Shown here: piece by piece, positions 32,483 through 44,400 of the stretch
Layout: each line of letters starts with the position of its first letter
Position numbering within the stretch: the stretch's first letter is position 1
NCBI GenBank assembly: GCA_963691655.1
Contig: OY829326.1
Span: forward strand, 42,497,989 to 42,561,988
DNA length: 64,000 bases
Direction of reading: 5' to 3'
Source: Toxonevra muliebris
Taxonomy: Eukaryota > Arthropoda > Insecta > Diptera > Pallopteridae
The notes under the pieces: model-generated
Told to the model about the DNA's origin: nothing
Databases searched by the model: none
The model's input: only the letters and a program-made list of their open reading frames with translations
Made by a program: the position numbers and the translations under genes

Positions 32483-35400
32483 CTATGAAAATGAAATGAT
32501 TTTGATATTTGTAAAAATGTTTAAACTTTTAATTTTACCACATACCATGTGTAATCCGTAAATGGCGTGTGTGAAGGTGATGCAATGGTGGAATTGTGTG
32601 CAGCAGCAGCTGTTTCTGTAGGAGAAGTTCGTGCAGCCGCTGCTTGTGCAGATGTTGATGGTAATTCACTCAAATGAAGATTTGTGCTGCTACGCGTACG
32701 CAGATAAGATGAAGATGTGTCACAGCCATTGTCTTGATAAACACTTCTTGAGCGTGTTATTTGCTCTTTGTTCTTCTCCAGCTTTCGCGCTTTCGCATAT
32801 TCGCGAAAGCGATCGATGAAATGCAACATATCTTGCGATACAACACGATGCATATTTAAACCAGATTCAGCCTGTAAAAAAGATTTATTTAATTTTTAAT
32901 AATTTTTTTATTCATCTAAGTTACAAGGTGCTGAATTTATTGAAGCTTATGAGGAAGGAAAGAGAAAGTTTTTGAAACTTGCTAAATGTATTCAGGTAAA
33001 ATAAATGTAAGAAGCTCTCTGGCGAAAATCAAGATGATTCTTCAGCTCTTCTTCATATTCAATGGAGTAAGAAGCTCCTTGTATAAAATTGATCCTCCAA
33101 TTCTGTAATACTTAATAATGGATGCGATAAGTTTTCCAGGAGGGAAAGGGAAGTACTAAAGGTCTAAAGCACTCTTTAAATTTATTTGTGTAATTTAATA
33201 GAACAATGGAAATGAGTTAGGGTCTGATAAACCAATAAACACTTAACCCGTTCGACACAACCTCAACGACGATCTGATGTTTCGTTTCCCTTTCAATCGT
33301 GTCATTGGAGGCGGCCGGTTAAGAGTGAATCAAGCTTACATATATTCATGAGGTAAGCATAATTACACTGTAGGCAAATAGTAGTAATTGAATATCGATA
33401 CAAAATAGTAATCTATGATATTAAAAAGTAGGTACTCAAATAAAAATTACATTAAAAGAATTGTGTGCGCGACAGCGGTAAAAAAATATTGAATGTATAT
33501 TTTCGTGCTATTATTTGTGAAATGCTTCAATCAATCTCAATAACTGTGCTCGTATACGCATTTAGTATCATCACTCCAATGATGATGTTTCATTCTATAA
33601 ATGCATATAATTATTGTAGCGGAAGCGCCAGTGATCTGTGCAAGAAAACCAAGCACTTGATGTGCGATACAAGTGTCCTTAAACCTGAGGCCAAATATTT
33701 AGCGCACGTGCCACTCACAAATAAAATACGTAGTCTTTTTATCGAAGGACACAATAATATTCGTAACTTGGCAGCCAGTGGTCCGGAAATGGCTACTGCT
33801 ATGAGAGAAGTTATTTGGGATAGTGAGTTGGCGTACCTGGCAGAGGTGCACTCAGGACTGTGTACAACTACAGCTGATCTATGTCACAATACGGCTCGTT
33901 TTCAAGAATCTGGGCAAAATCTTTTCAAGGCAGCCGGAACTGAGAGATTGCTAATCTTAAAAGTTATCAATAACACATTTGAGAGTTGGCTTGCTGAAAA
34001 GGCCAATGCAGGGGCGGCATTTGCAGCGAAATATGCCCCCACACCTACTGCCGAAAAGTTTTTGCTCATCGTTAATGATCAAGTATCGCGCATAGGTTGT
34101 GCAATTGCCTACGGTGAATATTGTGGTGAAAAAAAGGAACGACATTGCTATTATGTAACCTGTAATTATGATATGAAAAATATTGTAGGTAATCGTGTCT
34201 ATATGCATGGCGATAAAATAGCATCAAAATGTAGCGAATGGGAAACAGGTAAAAGCAGTCAGTATAAAAATCTGTGTCATAATACTGGCAAAATATTTAT
34301 GCCAGCCAAGGCATCACCCAAAGCTTTGAGTTCTATATTAAAATGGATGTCGATTGGAACTTAAATCAACACATAAATAATAATTAGTTTCATTTTGAAT
34401 TCGATCGAAGTCGAGTTTCAGTGCATTGTTGTTTTTACTTTTGTATTAAATTCATTCTCATTCGTAGTTTCCTTTTTTATATGATCATAATTTGTTACAA
34501 TTTGATTCGTTTCGTCTTTATATAAATAAATGCAATGTAATTCAAAATATCTTATGTGACAAGATATTGCAAGACAGTTTTGTTTGCTTTTATTTTCTGG
34601 AAGTTTTTTATATGGAGCTAAGTTTAAGCAAGTCGGTAAGTAGAGTGGCTGATAGTATTGGGCCCTGGTGCCAAGTTAAAAATTTATTTTATAGGTGCAG
34701 TTTCATCCATATGCTGGATTTACACGTTGCTTTATTCGTTATCCTTTGAATCTACAATTTGCGGAATCACGAAAAAGGAGCAACGAACAACGGACATCAA
34801 TAAGATTTGGTGAAGTGCAATTCTGATTTTAAAATTTGAGCGACAAAAAAGGAATTTCATGAAGAATCGAATTTCGTTTTTGGCTATATTATAAGTTTGT
34901 AGAGGAAAAATATTTTTTGTGTGTGTTTTGTGAAAACAAAAATAAATCTAAATGTGGTCTTCCAATTGGATTTGAATAGCAAGAATTTATATAGCGATTG
35001 GATGAATAATTGGAGGAACAGCAATGAATAGCTCTCTGACTTCATTATTTTATTTTTTCACTTTTGTTAATAAATATGACACAAACATATCTCATTTATA
35101 TTTTCCCTGCTTTTTACAATCAAGTGTTTGAAATTTCGTTGAAATTCTTTTGAAATTCAGAATTTTATTTGACAGGTTTTGTATGGCAGAACTGTGTATT
35201 TCAGATAAATTTCAACGCAGTGCAAATTTTACCTGAAAATCTCTCTCACATGTCCGCACTAGAAGTATAAGAAATCGCTATAGAGGTTTTCCTTGAGGGA
35301 TCATATTACTTTTTGACAATAATATTGGTAATTGCATATTTTGGTGTGTTTTCTCCAGAACGCAAAGTGATGCAAAACCCTCTTAGGGTTGCACAGTTGT

Positions 35401-38400
35401 TTTCAGGTTGTGTTGCACAGTGTGTCAAAAATTTGAAAATTTATGACAAATGAGAGGATACGACACCAAATAAGACACTTTGTGAATTGCCCAACTATAT
35501 ATTAATTCTCGCTGAATTTTTAAAATTAGTTATTTTGAAAATTGGTCTTATAAATGATTATTTCGACTTTTTTGATTAAAATAATTTTTTTTTTATCCTA
35601 AAAGTATGCAAGTTTTCCCAAAATGCCAAAACAAAAACTTTTAAAACTCAAAAGTTACATGCATTAAAATAACTTTTACTGCAAAACCATTAAACTTATC
35701 AAAGAAGTGTTTAATTTTTTGAAATGGGCAATGCTAATTTCATTACACAAAATATGGATAATTAAATTTATTTAAAATCAGTAAAATGCAATTTCAAGGC
35801 TAATCTATGGGGAACTTGCAAAATTTACTTCTTTGTGAAATTTCAGGAAGATTTGACAACTTCTCCAACTTTTGTCTAATTTTGTTGTATATGGAATCGT
35901 GTTGGTTCTGCAAAATAAGGCTCCAAAAGAAAATATGGAATACAGCTCCAGATGAGATTTTGCTAACCGAAAATAAATGGATGATTCAATACCTTTTATG
36001 GCAATTGTGCATCAATGTTGGCAAAAGCAGCGGAAGAGCTATTATGTAATGAAGTGATGAATACTTGAAGCTTGTAATATTTTGAAACAGCGATTTCCGA
36101 CTAGATACATTACGCCTTACAGTTTGAGTATAGTTTTTAGTAGCTAATGTTTTTCTCAAAAACTTAAATTCAAGACTTGATTCCTGTCAATCTTTTATTA
36201 AACTTCATTTCATTTTAGTAAAAAATTTAGATTGTATAATTCTACTGCATCATCAAAAGAAAAAAAACGAAAGTAAAATTAAGTCAATTATCGCTTTTAT
36301 TTAGAATATAATTGTAATACATTAATATTCACAAATATTTCGTTATTTTGCGCCTAAGGATTAGGAATGAAGGATCCCAGTTTTTTAAATCCATCTACAA
36401 AAGCGTTTCCGATTGCATTCGGTATGCGAAAAGCTTGTGATATGGGGTCCTTGGGTTCATTGGCACCTGCATTATTATTCGGAATACTTGGGAGCCCTCC
36501 AAGAAACTGGCGGCGTACACGAATATTGCCTGGTGTCACTCCTTGTGGATAAGCGTCGGTTATAACAACGGCAAAGAGAGCAATTGTGAAGATGGCAAAA
36601 ACAGCAAACTTCATTTTTAATGTTTCCGCGTTTCAAATTTTTCAATTTAAATTTTAAAGTTATTTTACTTGTGCTTAACTGAAGCTGATGACTTGTTTGT
36701 AGCTGAAACAATAAACTCATGTATTTATACAAAATTTACGCTAGAAGTTACCTTAACCCTTAAATGCCTAGTAGTTAGAAACCACTTCAGCGGCCAACCA
36801 CTTCAGCGGCTATCTGTGCTGCCATTTTACATTCGTCATTTAAAACAAACATCTGATTTTACTAACAACAGCTTTCTTATTTTCTAGTTTTTATATAACA
36901 AAAAACTTTTGTCAAACGGTATATGAATATTTCAATTTATTCTCCATATAATGCTCAAAGGTTACTACAATGGTCAGCTACGTAAATCCTCATTACGGCA
37001 TCTTCAATTAATTTATTTGAAATCGATTAGGACAAACTTTGTTCGGAATCACAAATACTACCTAAAAGTATGTTTTTAATTGGAATGCGAGGTTCTTGGC
37101 ATTTCAGGGTTAACTTTGGTTTTAAATGTAAACTTTCAATTAAAATTCCAGTCAAATTTTCAATTATTTTTAGTTATCATAGTTACATAAAAATATAGAA
37201 TAATGTTTCTGTTTACTTAATAGTGAAAACATCATAAATTATGATTTTTTATTTCAATTGAGCTATGAGGAAAAAAAAAAAAGAGAACACAAATCTATGC
37301 GAAAACAATTTAAAATAAAAAAATTGTCATTACAAATAGAACTTCCATATAGTGTCCGACCGAAGGTGATTTTTTGGCCGAAGCCGAACTTCAGCCATTC
37401 ATCTAAGTTTCGGCCAAAGCCGAAGACCGAAGGATTTTTAAAATATAAAGAATAAAAATCTGAAAGTAAATATTTTTTACCTATGTATTTGGAAACATAT
37501 ACAGAAAAATATAAATAATAGATTCCCCAAATAAAAAGCTGACCAGTAGCACGAAACTGTTCACTGTCAGAGAAGCTGACAAATATTATTTATTTCAAGA
37601 ATCATTTAAAAATTTGTTTACGTCAAAATATACAGTTACATCGACTATATATCTGTAGAACAACTGTCGTTCAACGACACCTGTGTCAAAAAAAATCCTA
37701 AAATCACGTATTATTCGATAGACCTGTGCCTATAGTCGGAACCGGAATTAAGTAAAAATATTGAAAATTCAATTTTTGAGATAGTTTAATCGTATCTTCT
37801 TTTAGTTAAGTTATTAAAAGTTTGTATTTTTATCTAACTAGTTTTGAATTTGGTTTTGTCATTTTTTTTTAACCATTTCAATTTAAACAAAAAACATTGA
37901 GAGACATCACAATGATCCTGGTTTTGACGGAGTAGGACTATAGATGTATTGAAGATATGATAAAAATTTAAGCGCAATCGGTTCATTAGTTTTGGAGATA
38001 TCGTGGTAACCATTTCGAAAAAAGCTCCTGCAGGTTGTTTGTCAAAAAAATCACTGATTTCAATTTGTAGGACTGTAAATCTGTGGGTTACTTCAAAAGT
38101 GAAAATGCAAAAAGCAAACGGAGAAAATATAGCACAGAAATTGTAATGTACATACTTTATATAAGGAGTGAGATTGAAAAAATCTTAACGTTTTACCTAA
38201 TAATTTTTTTTTGGGTTTAAAATTTAAAAATTCCTTTGATCTAGTTATCTTTGAAAAATATGTCAGTTGTTATTTTTAATGACAAACATGTTGATTTATT
38301 GTGAGTTTGATCAAAATGAGTGAAGAAAAAGAAGTACGTCTTAAAATTATTAAAAACTTTCAAAAAAATCCAAATTGGCCAAAGAATTGAAGGTCTGCCG

Positions 38401-41400
38401 CCAAACGGTTTCCAATGTTATTAAACAGTTTCAGGAGAATTTGACCATCGATAGGAAATCTGGTTCGTGAAGAAAACAAGGACCACATGATATTGGGAAA
38501 GCCAATAGAAAGCATATTGAAAATATCTCCAAACACATCTGGTAGAAAAGCTGCCCGGTTAGCCCAGTGCTCTGACTATTTGGTGCGAAAAGTTAAAGCC
38601 AATGTAGGTTTGAAAGCATACAAAGTCCAAAAGTTCCAGTAGGGCTCGGAAATTAAAATCGAATTTCATACAAATACAAATATTCATGTTGTATAATGGA
38701 CGACGAAACTGGCAGATTTTACGCAGCTTCCGGGTCAAAAATTTTTATGTTGCTGGTGCTCGAGGAAATGTCGAAGACCAATTTAGAATTCAAAAGCAGA
38801 CAAAATTTAGTAAAAAATTTCTGGTATGGCAAGCTATATGCAGTTGCGGCAAAAGAAGCAAGTCATTTGTTACAGTGGGCTCTATAAATACCGAAATATA
38901 CATCAAAGAATGTTTGAAAAAAAGACTTTTTCCTATCATAAGAGAGCACAATGTGTCCACATATTTTTGGACCAATTTGGCATCATGTCACTACGGCAAG
39001 AAAGCTTTGGAGTGGTACCAAAGTAATAACATAGCTTTTGTACCAAGAGAGGCCAATCCTCCAAATTGTCCGGAGCTAAGACCAGTGGGGAGATATTGGG
39101 CTCTTGTGAAAAGAAACTTAAAGAGCATAAAAAAGGTGTCCCAAAATATCGATGATTTTAAAAGGAGATGGGCAAACTGTTCCAAAAAGGTGTCGGAAAC
39201 AACTATCAAATCTCTAATGGAAGGCTTACCAAAAAAGGTCCACGAGTTCATAAATAGTGGTTAGAACTATAAAAGTTATATTTTTCTGTAATTTGTAAAG
39301 TATTATCAATTAAATAAAAAAAATCAAAACTCTAAGATCAACCGTTTAAAAGTTATTGAATTTTATATATGTTAAGATTTTTTCGATCTCACTCCTTAAT
39401 CACTTCCCATTTATTTATTTGCATAAATTTTTACTGCCAATCTATATTAAAAATTATTATTAAAAAAATATGTTATAATCTTCGGCCGAAGCCATAGCCG
39501 AAGATGCATTTTTAGGCCGCATAGCCGAACAACTGAAGCCGAACATTCTTTCGGACACTACTTCCATAAGGTTGTGGGTTACGTTGGACGTTTCACTCAG
39601 CGAACGCATTCAGACCTATCGTGAACAAGTTTTCACGTAAATATTTTCACTTGTCAGCAATCTAAAATGTATTGCTGTCAAGTGAAAAAGTTCAAGTGAA
39701 AATTTGTCCTGATTATATTTTGTCCCGTGCTCAGTTTTTAATGTCTTAAATTGAGAGCGGCACTCGGTCTTGGCGTGCTCGGTGTGTGATACTTTTCATT
39801 TGTGTACTTTTTTTTTGAATATACGTACAAATTCTATTATAAAAAAATATTTGTTTTTTATGTTAAGGAAATTTTACTACAATTTTTTTTATCATTTACT
39901 ATGATATTAGATTTCCAAGCTCCGAACTTTTCTGTAGATTCACAGCCAAAAAAAACCTGATACTGAGACACTAGGGAAAAACAATTTTGGAAATCATATA
40001 AAATCTACAGTGTTTGCTCGGATAATATTTATTGGTGGTCATGCCTAATAGTCCGCGAGGGGAATATTTTTTTATATTTCCTAAACATTAAAATATTAAA
40101 CGTACGTATAAATATCTTAGGGGGAAGTTGAAAGGAAATAACCCCGCAATCATGCAAAATGGGACAAAGCCCCGAAAACGAAATAATACCCCAATTATTC
40201 ATGTTCTTATTTTCTTTGGTAATTTTTTATCCTTATTTAAATTTTTGTTGGGATCCTTTATTCGCAGAGCCGTTCAAATCACTGTGGGTCGGTCCATTGA
40301 TTAATTAATTTTATTATTACACCGATTGTAGAATACAAAAAAGCGTAAACATTTACTAAAAAGTATCTAAATTCCGGCATAAGCCACAAAACCACAGTTT
40401 TATCACTTCAACGACCTCCTGTTTTCTCTTTAAAACTACCTATCTACAAATTTATGTTGTATGTTGGTATATAAATTATAAATGAAAAATGCTCATTAAT
40501 TAAAAATACAAACATGCTTACATAATTGTACAAGTAAGAGATATTGGAATATGTTTTTGTTTTTTCGTTTTAGTATTTTCTTTTAATTTAAGACAAACAT
40601 CACACAATAATGCCAAGCTAACTAACACCTATTCATATAAACGCCAACCAAACCATGCTACATAATACCATACAAAGATATTAACAAAACCAAGAAGTGT
40701 TTTTGGACTTTAAGTATCTATGTGCACATGTACGAGCACATACCTACTAGCATATCTATCTATCTATTTATCTATACAGAGACATACGATACATGTATGA
40801 GTACCATCAGTTATTGCTCCTCCTCGTGTTGTTGGCAAAACAAACAACGTAATTTGAAAATAATTGCATATATTTCGTAGCTCTTAGCCAAGACAGAAAG
40901 CCACATACAACATACAACAAACAACACACAGCCTGCACATATTTTGTTTTGTTGTTGGCAGCAAATGAACAAGCAAATGGGCCAAAGTAGGCAATTGGCC
41001 AAAAATTTGTACGAATTCACTAACTCCTATGCAAATTAAAGTGCATCGGGACCCAAACAAAAAAAAAAAAAGAAGAGTTTATTTTATATGCCTCTAAAAA
41101 ATATTCTCAGCTTATTTTATGATGATCCCCAAAATATTTCGTTCGTGATCTGGATCATTTTGAGAAAGTTTTTAAAATTTTTTTTTGGGAATATTTTCCT
41201 GTTGGCCACTTTTGGCCAAATAAAAGCTCATAAATAATAGTTGCTCAAAAGTGTTTGGATTCTGCATGAAAATGTTGGCAAAACTTTTAAATCAAATTTA
41301 ATTTAAATTTTTTTTTTAATTCGGAATTATTTTAATTTTTCATAGAAATCGTAAGAAAAATATCATTAAAATTATAACAAATACTCAATACCTCCGAACT

Positions 41401-44400
41401 TAACGCAGATTTTAAAAAAATGCTTATGCATAATATTTTAGCATTTTTGAATAGCTTCAGAGTAGGTCATTTAAAATGGAAGCATCTGGCAACCCTATAA
41501 CTTTTTACAGTACACTCCTAAAGAACGCACTGAAATTGTTCAGTTGTGCATTCAAAATAACTTCTCAATTTCCCCGTAGAGAAGTTATTTTGATGTTTTG
41601 AAGTTGATTTTTAATGAAAATGATATGGAGCACTTCTGGTTTCAAGAAGATAGCTCGTGCCAAAATCGATTGTTTAAAGCGATTGTTCCCCGGTCGGTTG
41701 ATATAAAAAAAATGGTGATTTTGACTTGCCTCCGCGTTTGCCGGTGTGACTTTTTCCTCTGAGGCTACTTGAAGTCAAAAGCTTATACCAACAAGCCAAG
41801 GACCCAAGACGAACTTAAGGCCAACATTCGCCAGAAAATAGCCGTCATATCGGCCGAATCATTGGTCGAAACGATGGAAAATGCCGAAAAAGAGCACATT
41901 TGGCCGGCAATCATTTTCTAAAGAGTAGCTGGAAAAAATCTCCTTGAATTAAAGTAAATGATTATCCAAATAAACAGCAAAAAAATTGTTTTTTTAATGT
42001 TTTTTCAGAAACAAATACTTCCACTTACAGGGCCTACCCTGTATTATTTTGGCCAAAAGTAGCCTACAGAAACATTTCCTCAAACAAAAGACGATTTTTA
42101 AGATTTTTTTTCAAAACGATCCAGCTCACGAACGGTAAACGCTGGAGTCGAAATATTTTTAGGATCATCTTAAAATCAGCTGATGTTAATTTTTATTTTT
42201 TTTTTTTTGTGATGCACTTTAATGTACATATGTATGTAATAATTATAATAGACAAGTCAAAAATACCAAAACACCAACACCAACACCAGCCAGAGAATAT
42301 AGCCGGTGTAAGCAGAAAAAGAGGAAAAAGAAATCACAAAACAAAAAATTATCAATTGGAAAATCTAAGTAGCTTGCAAACAAATACTCCTTACTCGTAT
42401 TTTGGCGTAAAAAATAAACGTAGTTATTGTTATTTTGTGAATTTACTGGAAAATATTTGGCCAAAAGTCTTGAGAGTTGTGTGAGAAAATTTAGGTTAAA
42501 TGTGTACATTCATGTGGATCTACATATTTTGTTGTTAAATAATATAAATTGTGGCATGTTATGTATGTATGTATGTACATTGTACATACATATATAGACA
42601 AGTATTTGATGCACTTACTTAAAAAAGCAAGACCAAGATTTGGATTTAAGTTTGGTAGTTTTAATTTATGACTTTATAAATCTTTGGCAGTTTAACAACA
42701 ATAACAAACAACATAATTTTTCTTAATTATATGAGGTGTCAAAATAATATAGTGCTGTTGGCGGTTAGTTATGCGAGTGGGAGTACGCTTTTATATAAAT
42801 ACACACATTATTTGCTTGCTACTGTTAGTCATATCACCGTCCATTTTTAATATATTCAATGGTGTATACGACACAAGGGCCCAAGATGAGCCAATTTTTA
42901 CCCATAGAGGTTTTCCAATAGGTGTATTTGCATTTAACCTCACCTAACCTAAACCGCGCTACATTATGTAATGATTTAAAATTTGTTTTCCTTATTGTTA
43001 GTTTGAAATAAAAAAAACATAATTTATGACGTTTCCACAATTAGGTAAACAGGAACATTATGATAACTAAAAATAATTGAAAATTCGACTGGAATTTTAA
43101 TTAAAAGTTTGCGTTAAAAACCACAGTTAAGGGTATAATTAAAAACAACGCAGTTTGTAGTGCGAATTTCGTTTTAATACGTGAGTTTAATGCTTTAGTT
43201 TACATACATTTGGTTGCATCAGCTTCAGTTAAGCACAAGCAGAATAACTTTAAAATTTAATAAAAAAAATTGGAAAACGGAAACATTAAATTCAAAAATG
43301 AATTTCTCTAATTTTGCCATTTTAACAGTTGCTCTTTTATTTTACCATTGTCATTATCGAAGTTAATACACAAGGAGTGGCACCTGGCCATATTCGTGTG
43401 CCCCGTCAGTTGTTTGAAAGATTTCCAAGTAATCCGAGTAATAATACAGGTGCCAATGAACACAAGGACCCATTATCACAGGTATTTGGTATACCCAATC
43501 AATTTGTAAGCATTATTGTAAATGTAATTAAAGAACTTGGGTCCTTAATTCCTATTCCTTTGGCGCAAGATGCGATAGAATTATACAATTTAAATTTTTT
43601 GTACAAATTGGATGAAGTTTAATGAAAATGAAATATTGCCAGGACTTGTCAGAAGCTTGCCTGCTGATAAGTGAAGTAAGAAAGTCGCTGTGTTAGTATT
43701 GCTTTATTAAAAGTTATCTAATAATTTAAGTGTTATAGTGTAAATATAAATATATATAAATAAATATAAAATATAAATAAATTGTAAATTTTACGAGAAT
43801 CACAATGCAGGTTCATTTACAATAAATAGTTCAATAGATCTTAACTTTACTCTATGTAGATCTGTAATTAACAATCAGTAGCATAATCCATCAGGTCACC
43901 TCAAACCACTAGCAGAGCCAAAGATTGCGGAATTAAGCAGGCTCAAAATTATTTAGATTTTTGAAAAAGCCATCAGTAGTGAAAGACATTTACTTTCAAC
44001 AATCGAAGAACTTTAGAATTTAAAATATTATTTCATATCACATTTTATTTTATTTTATTTATTGTTTTATTGTTTATTTTAATAATAATAATTCAATATA
44101 AATATTAAAATGGGGTCGGATGTTTGAATCAATTATGATTAGCCGCCATGCTCCACGTTACAGCACAACTGGTTATTAAATACACTCGGACTACATTAAA
44201 TTTACAATTTCAGCGCCAGTTTATAGATGTCTTACTTTTAGAAAGCTTGATAATGGTCTAATTTTTGGGTTCAATTTTGTAGCATAATATTTGGTTTAAA
44301 TTTTCCGTTTTTGCCTGTTTTTGATCAGAATTCTGGTTTGATTGTATGTCAGAATTTTGTTTTGATTTTAGGTCTGAATTTGGTTTGAGTTTTAATCCGT

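Larger units (their letters stand above)
36354..37190 (-). repeat. inverted duplication, arm A
   Basis: The coding region, the 5' UTR (GCTTCAGTTAAGCACAAG) and the upstream sequence to about 37190 (ATGATAACTAAAAATAATTG on the minus strand) match, in order and in the opposite orientation, the region 43050-43600. The only large difference upstream is the 353-bp transposon in this arm. Confidence 0.85.

Noticed and set aside
42209..42509. Overlapping open frames on both strands
   Set aside because: Low-complexity AT-rich reading with no motif, partly within the end of a decayed transposon.
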